A stretch of 64,000 bases of DNA from Tubulanus polymorphus (Eukaryota > Nemertea > Palaeonemertea > Tubulaniformes > Tubulanidae), in assembly GCF_964204645.1 (NCBI RefSeq), contig NC_134036.1:992001-1056000 (forward strand). The letters run 5' to 3'. This document shows, piece by piece, positions 26,522 to 40,400 of this stretch; position 1 is the first letter of the stretch, and each line of letters begins with the position of its first letter. The notes under the pieces are model-generated. The model did not search any database. It had not been told where the DNA came from and saw only the letters and a list, made by a program, of their open reading frames with translations. The position numbers and the translations under genes were made by a program.

Positions 26522-29500
26522 CTATGACGACGCGCATTGTACTCGTTGACCGGCCCCGCCCATACCGCCTTCGTCGTCCGAGTCGTAAGCCTCTCTTTGA
26601 ACGCGACTTCGACGTTCGTCGTCGGCGTTGAAATCCTCCAGATTGTGTTCCTCGGCGTCGTCGGGGACGATCGTCTCCGTTCGGGCCGGCAGACACTTCT
26701 CTAGAGATTCGATTTGATCTTTCGATAGGAAATTCTTCTTCGGGAATTTCACGTCGAAATGGATGATAAGTTTGCCTTTCTCGAACGGACTCTTATAGAG
26801 CGGCATACCCTCGCCTCGGATCGCTTTGATTGTACCATGTTCTATCACTTCACCTATACGGAGACAGGAGAAAAATAAACACTTTTCAAATGCGTGAAAA
26901 CCTTTGATTCATTTCTAAATTACCAACAAAAATAATAAATTTTAACATTTTTTTTTCAAAAATGTTTAAGGAATGCCATCCAGTTTCTCCTCGTTGAGTT
27001 GGCCTTCGAGGTACAACACATATTCCATGGTAGTTGCAGCACGGATGGGTCATTTTTGCGTTGCATCATTTAGAAATATAGGTGATACAAAATGTGGCTT
27101 AAGACTTAAGACCATTTCGATACCTTCTTTGTTCCATCTCACATCTTAAAACCAGTCTTAAGATTTACGATCACCTTTGGACCGGCCTCGGATCTTGAAC
27201 GCTTGCCCGTTATTTGATATTTGTGTCCGGCTAAAGATTTAAAATCGGCCATTATTCGAGAGAAATTAAATCACACGTACCTGGAATAGTTTGTATGACT
27301 AGAACGCGTTCGTCGAGCGTCTCGATCGTTTTGTGGAACCCGCACAACGCTTCGACTAACTCGATCTCCATTTTCATCAGTAGATTATTGCCCTGGCGAG
27401 CGAGTTTCGGATGAGGTTTCTCGTCGAGTACGATCAGTATGTCGCCCGGTTCGAGTCCCGGCTCCTGGTCGCCCTCGCCCGCGAAACGTATCTGTTGACC
27501 GTCTTTCATACCTGCAATTTTTTATCGAAATAACGCGGGTTTACAAATTCTGTCAGGATGCGACGCGCGGCCGTCTGCGCAACTAGCGACCTCTAGTGAT
27601 GATTATTAGCGTTTATATTCTAACATGTATTACTATTAGAATTATCAGAATTCTCATTATCATCTTTTATCTTTGTTATTCTCATTATCATCGTTTATCT
27701 CATTATCATTTTTTATCTCTTTTTTATTCTCATCATTATCATCTTTTGTCTCATTTTTATTCTCATTATCATCTTTTATCTCTTTGTTATCCTCATTATC
27801 ATCTTTTATCTCTTTGTCATTCTCATTATTAGTTTTATTTTGAATTATTTATACATTTTACATTTTTGTACATTAACGATTGATTTAAATATTCATGTAT
27901 TCATTCTCTTTTGTAAGTTTATTTTGTGTCCAAATCAATTTCGAAAGTGACAGGTTAATGAACTGAACAAACAGTGACACCTAGTTACAGACGGATGAAC
28001 TAATAACAAACCCCTAATGAAAAACAGATGAACAACCTTAGATGACAGGTCAATGAACTAAACCAACAGCACCCTCAAGTGAAAAATTGATGAACTAACC
28101 AAACAATGACACCGAATAGTTACTGGCGGATGAACTAACAACGACCCCTAGTGAAATGATGATGAACTAATCGAACAGTGACAATTGGTGACGATGACTA
28201 GCTAACCAAACAGCACTCCCTAGTGATGAGTAAACGAACTAACCTTTATCGACATGCACTTCTAGAATCTTTCGTTCGCGTGTCACTTTGCGACCTTGAC
28301 ATTTCTTACAACGATTTTTCTCGCTGATGCACTCCCCGCGACCTTGACAATCGTGACATATCGATTGTATCTGTTGTACCATACCGGGTCCGATGTTCTG
28401 AATACGAACTCTGATTCCGGCGCCTTGACATTGAGGACAACTCTCCACGCAACCTTCTTTACCCCCGCGACCTGTAATATCATCAGAATACTAACAATTT
28501 ACTAGAAATTCAGGAAATGCAGAAATAAACCGTGACAGTAAAGATTGTCACTTAATTCAAAACGAACCGGGGTCACAAAAATCACTCAGACTTAAGATGA
28601 AAATCAGAATAGAAAATATTTGTTAAATTTGTCGAAGTACCAATTAGTATCATCACCACTAAGTTAGGCCAGCTGAAGTCCAATCTATATTAACCCTTGC
28701 CCAACTTGAACAAAATTGGGACCAGCAATATTGAACGGAGGTAAGATTAGAAGAAGTCAGAACTAAGGACAGGAAATTAAAACAGCGAATCAGGAACAAG
28801 TGATTTCGCTTTAGTCCAGGTCGACCATGTTCCGAATTAGGCTGCGAGGTATTCATCTTTAAGATCTTCAATTGATAATATCGAACTGATGTACAGAGAA
28901 GGCCGAGTTAAGGACAGGAAACAAAGACAGGGAATCAGAAACAAATTATTTTACTAAATTTCTGAATCAGGCAGCAAGATATCAACAATCTCGATTCTTA
29001 CCTTCGCATTGATCACAGATGATATTTTTCTGTAAAGCCAACCGTCGAACGGCTCCTTTATATAAATCTTCGAGCGACACTTTCAACTGATGAACGACGT
29101 CTTTACCCTTCGGTGGACCTCGATTACGACGACCACCGCCGCCGCCGAAAAACATGTCGAATATATCCATCGGATTGTGAAACGGTCCGCCGCCGTTTCC
29201 GCCCTCTTTTATCGCCTGCTCTCCGCCTTCGTCGTACAGTTTACGTTTTTTCGGGTCGGACAGAACTTCGTACGCCTGAGAGATGATCTTAAACTATAAA
29301 TAAAATAGGAAATATAACGGCTTTAAACGTTTTGTTTTGGCGCCTGTTTAAAATGGTTAATGGTTTCCTCCCCTCCACTCACTGGGCGCCATTCAAGTTA
29401 CCGTTTAAAGTGGAATTATCGTTTCCTCCCCCTCCACACACTGAGCGCCATTCAAGTTACCGTTTAAAGTGGAATTATGGTTTCTTAAAAACTACCCCTC

Positions 29501-30005
29501 AACTCACTGAGCGTCATTTAGGCTTTAGTGTTATCCAACACAGGTTTTTGAGGGGCAACTGCCCCTTTCATTTTTACATCCACCCCTCTAAAATTCAGCC
29601 ACCTTCATAAAAATATGCTGCCCAAACCAGATTGGATGTCAATATTCTATCAATGCTGATCAGTCCTTTGAAATATATCGATATGTGAAAAATAGAAGAT
29701 TATACCAAAATTAAGATTAAATGTTCATTCTTTTTGGGGTGATTGAAAACCTTGCTACAACAGCATGCGCAATCACGATGTTATCCACTTAACAATGAAT
29801 GCAGCCCCTTTTAAATTCCAGCATACGGAGAAGGCTAACCACTGACACTGTTAAATGATTTTAAACAAACCTTTTCTTGTCCATCGGGATTTTTATCGGG
29901 GTGATATTTCAACGCTAGTTTCCTGTAAGCTTTCTTCAGTTCCGAGTCCGATGCGTTCGGTTTTACTCCGAGTTCGTCGTAGTATTTCGTTTCTTTCACC
30001 GACAT
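26522..30005 (-). CDS. DNAJA1: DnaJ homolog subfamily A (DNAJA1-like Hsp40 co-chaperone)
   Basis: Coding exons in transcription order are 30005-29871, 29293-29002, 28471-28244, 27511-27281 and 26853-26522, giving 405 residues (human DNAJA1 has 397). It is a type I Hsp40 that delivers clients to Hsc70 and stimulates its ATPase. The J domain holds the HPD motif (KYHPDKNP, about residues 33-40). A Gly-rich linker contains [14 protein letters not shown]. Four zinc-binding CxxCxGxG-type repeats follow: [24 protein letters not shown] and CKKCQGRK. The client-binding C-terminal region includes [20 protein letters not shown]. The protein ends in CASS, a CaaX-like site compatible with the farnesylation known for DNAJA proteins. 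A noncoding first exon is likely, with a donor CAG|GTGAGA at about 30749 and an acceptor at about 30029. DNAJA4 cannot be excluded as the closest vertebrate relative. Confidence 0.94.
27640..27835. repeat. Pyrimidine-rich minisatellite in DNAJA intron
   Basis: Repeated TCTCATTATCATCTTTTATC units, irregular length, between the DNAJA exons ending 28244 and starting 27511. Confidence 0.8.
27950..28240. repeat. Degenerate tandem repeat, GATGAACTAAC type
   Basis: About five imperfect units containing GATGAACTAACNAACAGTGA and CCTAGTGAA, directly downstream of DNAJA exon 3. Confidence 0.6.
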
Positions 30006-32131
30006 TTTTTGCTTTTTTGTCGTTTGATCTTAGATTAAAAAATATTATCGATATCTGAAAAAGGAACGAGAAAATTTCAAACAGTTGAACCATACAGTAA
30101 CTCCTCCAGGCCTTATTATCAATTTACAAATTATTAGGAGTCTCTCTCAAATTACAGACCATTCAGAGAGTAGACAGACATTCCACCTGAAGTAAAGTAG
30201 GGCCTGCCCTAAGCTTAGTTTAAAATGCAGCCAACCAAGTCTGATATAGCCAACGTTGAAAATTACGAAGTTAATGCAATATCAAATGTGTGATAACTGC
30301 CAATTTTCTTATCACATGTTTCCCTGAAAGTATAAGGCCTTTCCATATATTTACTTATTTCGATGAGGCTGATGATTATGAATGAATTAACCTTATTAAC
30401 TTAAACTGAAGAAGTGTATGTATCATGAGCGAACTCAGTCGCTCAAATAAGTCAAATAAAGTTTTTAGGCCTAAGGCTAATAATAGTAGGCTACCGCGCA
30501 AAACATGTCTATCCAGAGTACAACAAACATTTACATGTTAGTGATAACTAGCATAGGCCTGAATTAACCTGCAATTAACAAACATCATCGTTCGTTGAAC
30601 CGAGAAAACATTATCAGACAAGTCCAGACAATAACCACGTTTTTCCCGGAGCCGGCAATGAGTTGTCAAAATTTTCAGAATAAAATTTTCGAACCGTTAT
30701 ATCTCGGAATACCTAACAGAAATTCGCGATTTAAAGTTGATATCTCACCTGTTACGGTTAAAACTGTAGTCTGGTTTAGTTTCGATGTGTTTTCGTTGTG
30801 TTTGCCGTGATATATCAGACGCGATTCGACGCCGAATTTCTGGATTTTTCTCGACCGACCCTCGTGAACCAGGAAGTGATGTCACTAACGGACGCTCGGC
30901 AAACATCGGAACGCTTTCGCGGAAACTACCGAGTCAGATCTCGGCGATGTTCGGAAATAGCCGAGGCTTCCCGATTGACAAGCGAATGCAGTGACGGTTC
31001 GAGTCCCAGTGAGGAGAGATTTAACCACCAAAATTAACAAAAAACACGCAATTTGGACCAGAATCTGTGCAAATATCAGATAAAAACGTGATAAAATCCG
31101 TAATCATAAATGTTTTTTTGAGAATCATAGCTTTGACACGCAATTTCAATCTTAAGTAAGATACTTCAGAGACATCTATCGTAGAAAGATAAAACTACCA
31201 GAGTAGAGTTAACCTATAATAAACATCAAAATCTAAATGAACAATTCACTTTTTTGCATTAGATATTGATCGAAATTATGAAAATAAAGCAATTATGCAA
31301 AAGGGGATATATTTATGATACGGAATGGGGTATCTACTACAAAAACTAGATATTTCAATACGGATTTGTGAACACCAGTGGTGCGGATACGCTATAATGT
31401 TATATGAAGGATCCAGTACGATTATAGGGTGATGAAAATGTGATTCTTTTCCGTATTCTCGTCGCCGACATCGCGCTTCATAGTCTAGAGGTAGAGTATA
31501 CCCGCATTCTCGCCCCGAGAGAATGTTTTTTAGGGTTTCTGGAGAAGGACCCTGTTGGCCTAGGGCACTAGGCTGATAGGGCCCACCTGCACCAACCCAC
31601 AGTAATCAACCTTACTGGAAGTATAGTACACTTGATGAGACTTATGTACATTAGCATCGAAAGCTCGTGCGTCGAATAAACCAGTTACACCGATTAGTAC
31701 TACTACTAGTCTCGTTAATTATTCCACGGAAGTGTCTGCACTTTCCCGTTTATTCTAAACCCGGTTAACACGGCTACTCAACGAATCTTCTTACAATCGT
31801 AGGTTAAAAGATCAAACCAATCATTCCCCTATTTTCCATTTCCTGCAGGTGTGAGTACAAGATATCGATGAATATTTCTGCGGAAAAGATCATCACAGAA
31901 ATCTTCATTTGAACTGAAAATAATCCACCAAATAGTCCATAGACTGACACAGCAAATAAATCAATCACAAACTCTGGTTATCTGAACACATTTTTTTATA
32001 TGTCTCATAAATTTGTTGCATACAAATAAATCTTAATGTTTTATTTAATAATTGCTGGATATATCTAATATTTACAAAGCCCTGTGCCACCCCCCCCCCT
32101 CATGTGACTTCAGCTGGCTGTTTCATTGATG
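30006..32131. other. Intergenic stretch, DNAJA to ZWILCH
   Basis: Bases 30006-31000 are the likely DNAJA promoter, 5' UTR exon and first intron. The rest is A/T-rich with no supportable gene. Near 31633-31770 is a diverged copy of a repeat tail (CATTAGCATCGAAAGC, GTTTATTCTAAACCCGGTTA) that is also present at 59650-61990. A C-tract lies at about 32090-32099, and a minus-strand AATAAA for ZWILCH near 32042-32047. Confidence 0.55.
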
Positions 32132-34314
32132 TTAAATTGGAAACGTGTTTCTAATTTCTGTGAGTTTGTAGTATTGATACGGCTGTACTGAGTCATCGGT
32201 ATCTGAAATTATGATTAATATATACATTAGATTTATAACCTGAAGCAATAGAACTAAAGGCATGTGCCCGCAAGGCCAGCTGAAGCAACACAATGCAGAG
32301 TTTGTGCCCGCAAGGCTGGCTGAAGCAACACAATGCAGAGCTTGTGCCCACAGGGCTGGCTGAAGCAACACAATGCAGAGCTTGTGCCCACAGGGCTGGC
32401 TGAAGCAACACAATGCAGAACTTGTGCCCACAGGGCTGGCTGAATCAAGCATTGGCCTGACTTATATATCAGCGCAGAATTCCATATATATCCATATTCT
32501 TAAATGGATCCAATTCAAAGGCTCTGGGGCTATTTGAAATCAAAGCTATCCTGCATGCACAACATTTCCAACGGATATGAGCAGGCCAAACTTAAGTTTC
32601 GGAATAACCTTCAGAAAAATAGGATCGGTAAAAACATTGGCCAGGCCAAAGCCGCGAGTGCTGGCCCTACAGTTACTGCTTGGATAAGTCGCCAACATAG
32701 TTACTGTCCAAACTACGACAATTTAACTGTAGTTTATTGATAACTGACCTGATGATGATGATGTGAAGTTGTTGTTCGGCAGATGAGGGAAGATTGTTTG
32801 ATTGTTATCAGCGAGCCACACGGTAGACAGCGGCTCACCCGTGTCTCTATGAGTACACGACACTTTCACCGACCATCTCATCGGCTGATAGCTGGAAAAT
32901 AAAAACAAACCGCATGAAGAACTCGGAGGAGGACAGGGCCCGGTTTCACGAAAAAGTTTAAGCCGAGATCAGTAAAGTCTGAATTGTTGTCCTCATTGAA
33001 AACATGAAGTAACCAATGGCAAGGACATCAAAAATTTGAATTAACTCTTTATGAAACTGAGCCCCGAGCGTCATCAGCTCACGCACGGAACAGACTCAAT
33101 ACGATCAGTCTTACATTGTACTCAGTATTTGCAGTAATTTTCCTTTAACCGGAATCACAAATTCATGGTTGGCGTCGAACGGATGTTTCTCGTAGTAACT
33201 CAAAATGTGCCTGCAGAGAAGGAGCGAGAGAGAGGAGAACAAGAATCAGATTTAGGTTTAAACACTCTAAATACTTAAACACCTCATCTAGACCCTGATA
33301 ATCTGTAGGAAGGAGAACAAATCAGATAAAGTTTTAACACTCTAAATGCTAAATTTAGAATCTAGTAGGAGATAAAGAAAGGGTTTTAGCATAAATTCCC
33401 TGCATTGATTATTGTTTCTAGGTTCAGGCATGGTTAAAGAGATTTCTAGTAAAATTCACTGAACACTTGAGTGGGTCAGCAGATACCTGGTAGTCAGTGT
33501 CAGGATACTATCCGGTAGACTGATGTATTGTTTAAGCATGCTGACAATCTCGACGCAATGATGCAGTTTTTCTGCTCTCGCGATGCGCTCTTCGAGATCG
33601 ACGTCTTTTTCGTCCGCCATGAAATACAACAAGTGATGATCATTCGCGAATCCATTCTCTACAACACAAATATCATAAATAGAAATTGTGAGTATTGGCG
33701 AGTAATGCAAGGGGTATGAGCAGGGTGGTGCCACTTTCCGCCCATTTACAAATACCCCGATTATTACACCAAAATTGAATGAATTGAATGAATCAGAGAT
33801 ATTTTTAAGTTTAAAATGTTACAGATTCATTTTTCATGGAATCACGTATTGATTAAGAAGGCATGGTCAATTCAATTATACAAATTCCTTGATTTCCCAG
33901 TTTCTTTGCAAAAATTGGTCAAATTACCCAGGTTTTCTTTTTCTTAATTTCTGAGTTTTCCAGGTCAATGGCAGCACCCATTATGGGTCGAGGTGGTTAT
34001 GTTAAGAGAATGGTAGGCCCTGCACAGGGCGTAGTCAGTCAGTCTGTTAAAACTCACCTATAAGAACTGTTTTATAGTCTTCACGTATTTTCAACAATCC
34101 CATCTCTAAGAGTATTTTAATCGGTTCTGGATCCGATTCCGTCAACAAGGGGGCGCTGTAGTTGTCCATCTTGATCAATTTTGCGATTGGCGTCGAATCA
34201 TTTGCGTTTAACTGCAATGAACGACAGAGATTATTAGAAAGGGGAGAGAGATTTATACAGGGGGAAAAGGGGAGGGAGAGAGGGAGTTGGGGAGGGGGAG
34301 AGTTGGACGAGAGA

Positions 34315-34413
<99 letters not shown>

Positions 34414-37400
34414 GGAAGAGGAAGTTAGAGGAAAGAGAGAGGAGAGGAATTTAGAGGAGGTGCAATCCGAGTACGCGTAAAATGTAATATGAAGAGAAGG
34501 TAAAATCAAAGTTTCATTAGAGTGGGGAGTTTTATTAGAACAAGGGAAGAGATAGAGACAGGAGATTTAGAGTAGGAGCCACCATCTACAAACTGACCAG
34601 CCATAAAGGGAGGGTAGAGTTAGAGTAGGAGCCACCATCTACAAACTGACCAGCCATAAAGGGAGGGTAGAGTTAGAGTAGGAGCCACCATCTACAAACT
34701 GACCAGCCATAAAGGGAGGGTAGAGTTAGAGTAGGAGTCACCATCTACAAACTGACCAGCCATAAAGGGAGGGCAGAGTTAGAGTAGGAGCCACCATCTA
34801 CAAACTGACCAGCCATAAAGGGAGGGTAGAGTTAGAGTAGGAGTCACCATCTACAAACTGACCAGCCATAAAGGGAGGGCAGAGTTAGAGTAGGAGCCAC
34901 CATCTACAAACTGACCAGCCATAAAGGGAGGGTAGAGTTAGAGTAGGAGCCACCATCTACAAACTGACCAGCCATAAAGGGAGGGTAGAGTTAGAGTAGG
35001 AGTCACCATCTACAAACTGACCAGCCATAAAGGGAGGGTAGAGTTAGAGTAGGAGCCACCATCTACAAACTGACCAGCCATAAAGGGAGGGTAGAGTTAG
35101 AGTAGGAGCCACCATCTACAAACTGACCAGCCATAAAGGGAGGGTAGAGTTAGAGTAGGAGCCACCATCTACAAACTGACCAGCCATAAAGGGAGGGTAG
35201 AGTTAGAGTAGGAGCCACCATCTACAAACTGACCAGCCATAAAGGGAGGGTAGAGTTAGAGTAGGAGCCACCATCTACAAACTGACCAGCCATAAAGGGA
35301 GGGCAGAGTTAGAGTAGGAGCCACCATCTACAAACTGACCAGCCATAAAGGGAGGGCAGAGTTAGAGTAGGAGCCACCACCTACAAACTGACCAGCCATA
35401 AAGGGAGGGCAGAGTTAGAGTAGGAGTCACCATCTACAAACTGACCAGCCATAAAGGGAGGGCAGAGTTAGAGTAGGAGCCACCATCTACTAACTGACCA
35501 GCCATAAAGGGAGGGTAGAGTTAGAGTAGGAGTCACCATCTACAAACTGACCAGCCATAAAGGGAGGGTAGAGTTAGAGTAGGAGCCACCACCTACAAAC
35601 TGACCAGCCATAAAGGGAGGGTAGAGTTAGAGTAGGAGTCACCATCTACAAACTGACCAGCCATAAAGGGAGGGCAGAGTTAGAGTAGGAGCCACCATCT
35701 ACAAACTGACCAGCCATAAAGGGAGGGTAGAGTTAGAGTAGGAGCCACCACCTACAAACTGACCAGCCATAAAGGGAGGGCAGAGTTAGAGTAGGAGCCA
35801 CCATCTAGTTGCCTATTTCTAGGAGGGAAATAGGGAAAGAGAGAGGGGAGTTAAAACTGTCCAGTAACAAAGAGAGAAGGGAGTTAAAACTGACCAATAA
35901 CAAAGAGAGAAGGGAGTTTAAACTGACCAATAGCAAAGAGAGAAGGGAGTTAAAACTGACCAATAACAAAGAGAGAAGGGAGTTTAAACTGACCAATAGC
36001 AAAGAGAGAAGGGAGTTAAAACTGACCAACAGCAAAGAGAGGGGAGTTAAAACTGACCAGTAACAAAGAGAGGGGGTTAAAACTGACCAGTAACAAAAAG
36101 AAGGGTGTTAAAACTGACCAATAGCAAAGAGAGAAGGGAGTTTAAACTGACCAATAGCAAAGAGAGAAGGGAGTTTAAACTGACCAATAGCAAAGAGAGA
36201 AGGGAGTTAAAACTGACCAACAGCAAAGAGAGGGGAGTTAAAACTGACCAGTAACAAAGAGAGGGGGTTAAAACTGACCAGTAACTAAGAGAAGGGCGTT
36301 AAAACTGACCAGTAACAAAGAGAGGGGGTTAAAACTGACCAGTAACAAAGAGAGGGGGTTAAAACTGACCAGTAACTAAGAGAAGGGCGTTAAAACTGAC
36401 CAGTAACAAAGAGAGGGGGTTAAAACTGACCAGTAACAAAGAGAGGGGGTTAAAACTGACCAGTAACTAAGAGAAGGGCGTTAAAACTGACCAGTAACAA
36501 AGAGAGGGAGTTAAAACTGACCAGTAACGTTAAATCTTTCGCCGATTCCGATTTCAACTCAGTGAAAATCAATTCCAAACACGAAACAAGTTCCGAAAAT
36601 GAGCAACAACCTGAAAATCATTTAGAAAAAAAACATCTCAATTCATTTCATATCCGTTAAAAAAAATCTCAGCCTAACCCCGCACGCTACCGTTACCTAG
36701 CAACAATGACCACAGTTTTTCGGTCAACGAAAATTCACGTTTTTTCAGGAATTTAAACAAACTGTTATCGGACGCAGCCTCGTTCGGATCGTCGTCGTTT
36801 TCCGTCTGCTGCTGGTCGGCGCGGTGAATTTTACTCGCCGCTCCCGACGTCGCCTCGGCAACCGATTCTATTATCCGAAAAGAAATAGAATGAAAATCGA
36901 GAATTAGATGAAGACGTGACAGCTTGAAAAGTTTGAGATATCGATATCCGTTTGGAATTTGATAATATCGAAATTTAACAACACTAGAATGTCCTGATAT
37001 TCGTCGATGAACTTTTCAGATTGAAATAATGTTTCTTCAAAAAAAAAACAACAAAAAAAAAACATTTACCTCGTAAAAGTTTTTTAATCTTCTTTAGAAG
37101 GAAGAGATCTTTAGAGTCGGTGAGTAAAAATAGTTTACGCGACTTCAAACCATCGACGGCTAACTGTGAAATATAAACACAAATTAATGATTAATCAACA
37201 CGACAATGGCCTCTTCCCAATGCAGAAATTCTTGAGTGAATCTGCAGAATCGAGAAATTTGATGGTTAGCAGTAACACTAGCCTCCCCCTCGCTGTCAAT
37301 CTCTGTCACAGAGGCCATTATGTGCAGTTACACTAACCAACATTATCTGAATTCCCGGAGTTTTTCCAGGTTAGCCAGAAATTGTGTCATTTTCCTTGAG

Positions 37401-40400
37401 TTTCAGATATGCCTCGTTAGAGGCCACCCTGCGCAGTTACACTAACCCCCACCTGTCAACCCTTGTTCCTATTTTACTAACCTTCAGATAAGTAATTTCT
37501 CTATACAGAAATCGACTGATATTTCTCTCGTCTCCCGGAACTGCCGTCACTTTCTGAAACGAGTTAAAAAAAAAAAAACGATCAGTTAAACATTCATCGC
37601 GTTGAATCATCGATTGTAAAATGTCATTTAATCGTCGTGGATACTAACAATGAAAGCGTTTGAATCGGGCGGAGGTTTCTCCATCAATTTACGACACGTT
37701 TTCCACTGAAACGATACGTTCATGTAACTAGGGCAACCGACGTTCCATTGTTGTTGTTGCGCGGGGTTCTGCTCTTCGAATGGCGGTTCATCGAATTGTG
37801 TTATAGGTGTCACCACTGCATACTCCGAGGTGCATAAAATTGACGCTTGTTTCAGCTGCGGAAAATATTTAAAACTGATTCATTTAAAATAAATATTTAA
37901 CATCTTTTTTTAATTTTGCGATGTTAGAATTTGTTAATTACGTTGTATTGGAAAATCCCACAATAGTCGAATGACTGAAATGTCAATTGAAATCTTAGGA
38001 ATATTACGGGTGACTCCTAGAAGGCTAGAACTAGAAGGTCGAAGGAAGCACCCAAAATACTTCTTATATTCAGATCGCTTAATCTTAAAGTGCTAGTGAC
38101 GTTAGTCTGCTTTTGCGTCTTTGGAACCTTGCTACAATGGGCTCGGTATCACAACTACATAGAACTTTGTCCCAAGTACCACCATTTAGTTCATTTCATA
38201 CTGAATAAACCCACTATCAGTTGTAACTACAACAACTAGTCCAGCTGACTTTACCACCACAAAGCTGCTACCCAACAATTTAAATTACTCCGCAATACAA
38301 TCCTCCATTTCTATTCTATTACTCCCACTAGGGAGCCCAAAAATCTTAATTCTATAATTCCCTTCATTTTCATTAGCAAAGTTATGACTTTCATCAGGTT
38401 GTTATCACTTAAATGACATCAGTCATGAACGGTGTTTTCACGATGTCAAAAACATCTGATAGACATATCCTCTGTTAGAAATGTAATTAGAAGAACACCT
38501 CTGTGAAAGTGCTCATCTTTTTAAAACGATTTAAATTGCGTTTTAAGCACCCTACCCAGTATAGCTACAATAGATAACTAGATCGAGAAAATGTTTAGTA
38601 CTTGTAGTCGTTGAAAGGTAGCGCTGTATATTTATAATATTGTTAATAACTTTTGTAATATCTAATAGACGCTTTTACGAAACTGAATCTTTGTAAAAAT
38701 CGATTTAAGTTACACGTTTATGGCACACGGTTTAGTGAATCTGTTTTGGTAAATCAACTCGTTTATGGACGCGGTTTAGTAAATTGATTTACAAAATCGC
38801 CACTAACTTGCTCGGCGAGCAAGTGAGTGGCGATTTAGTCAGCTAAATCCAACATGGCGTCCTCTTCGATCGCGGGCTGAAGACATCTATCGCAGACCAT
38901 CATCTATCGATAATTCGATCACCATTGACGCAAATTTTCTTTCGAATCGCGACCTTTAAATTGATTCGAATCATTTACGAAAAACGATTTCATTTACTAA
39001 ACCTTTTGTTTACCGACAGATTCGATTTTGTAAAAGCGTCTTATTGAAACGAGTTTATATTGTCTGTTTATTGTAAATATAGTATACTTTCTACAAATCT
39101 CCCTCCATACACAATAGAAATGGTTGGAATGTGATTAACAACTGAATACTAACAAGGCAAGGAAGGCCGCTGAACAACTGACCTAACGGGCAGCTTCAAT
39201 GTCATGATAGTAATGATCTTCACTTTTCTTTTCTTTAGCTCCAACTAGGGAGCCCAAAAATAAATTCTATAATAATATTAATTCTGTGGCGAGAATAAGT
39301 AAATCAGATACTTATAACATAAAATGACATCGATCAAGGCAAGGAAGGCCGCTGAACAACTGACCTAACGGGCAGCTTCAATGTCATGATAGTAATGATC
39401 TTCACTTTTCTTTTCTTTAGCTCCAACTAGGGAGCCCAAAAATAAATTCTATAATAATATTAATTCTGTGGCGAGAATAAGTAAATCAGATACTTATAAC
39501 ATAAAATGACATCGATCATGAACGGTGTTTTCACGATGATGTCTAAAATATCTGATAGACATATCGTCTGTTAGAAGTGTTATAGGAAGAACACCTCGGC
39601 GAAATAAATCATCTTTCAAAAAACGATTTAAATTGTGTTTTAAGCACCCTACCCGGTATAGCTACAATAGATAACTAGATCAAGAAATTGTTTAGTACCC
39701 GAATTCGTTGAAAGGTGGCGCTGCATATTTTCAGTGTTAAGCTAACAACTTTGACACAATTTCTAAAAACATTTTCAGCGGGTTTTTTTCTGTACGTACC
39801 GTAGTTTTGGATCTGAGGAACAATTCATCGACGATCTGTTGTAATTGTTTTTGTCGTTGATCGGGACAAGCGGTCGGTCCATCTGTAAAAAATACAATTA
39901 TCAAACACTAGCTAACTACACAACAGATCGAACCGCCGTTTGAAGCCTGCAATTTTCTGTACAAGTTCCCATAGCTACGACATCCATGCGGTGAAGCGAT
40001 CTCAACAAATTTCCACGACTTTTCCCCAATTTTTAGGTTTTTTTTAAACCAAATTCCCTGACTTTTTAAAGAAAAGAAAAATTCCCTGACTTCTTTTTAC
40101 AGGAAAAAAATGTCCCCGACTTTGTAAATCATGGAATCATGAAATTCTTTGCTTCATACTCAATCATGTCCATTCATATTTGAGAAAATAAATTCTTTCA
40201 TTATATACGGTTACAGCTAGTCGGTTGCCTTGACGACTCACCCCCCCTCCGATAACACCTACCTTCACAAGTAATATTCAAGGCGTCGACGTCAATGCGG
40301 GATGAATCCTCGTTTCGGCGCGATTTCGCGATTAAACACACCGTTTTATTCACGTCGTCACGGTTACTGAGTACGCATAGTGACGGACAGTCGTCGCATT

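Noticed and set aside
31630-31690. Hammerhead-ribozyme-like motif (TTGATGAG ... CGAAAGC)
   Set aside because: The CUGAUGA core is altered here and in the copies near 59640 and 60860, and the sequence between the core blocks does not form a convincing stem II.
34162-34509. Arg-Glu or Ser-Leu repeat proteins on the two strands
   Set aside because: Translation of a (GA)n microsatellite inside a ZWILCH intron.
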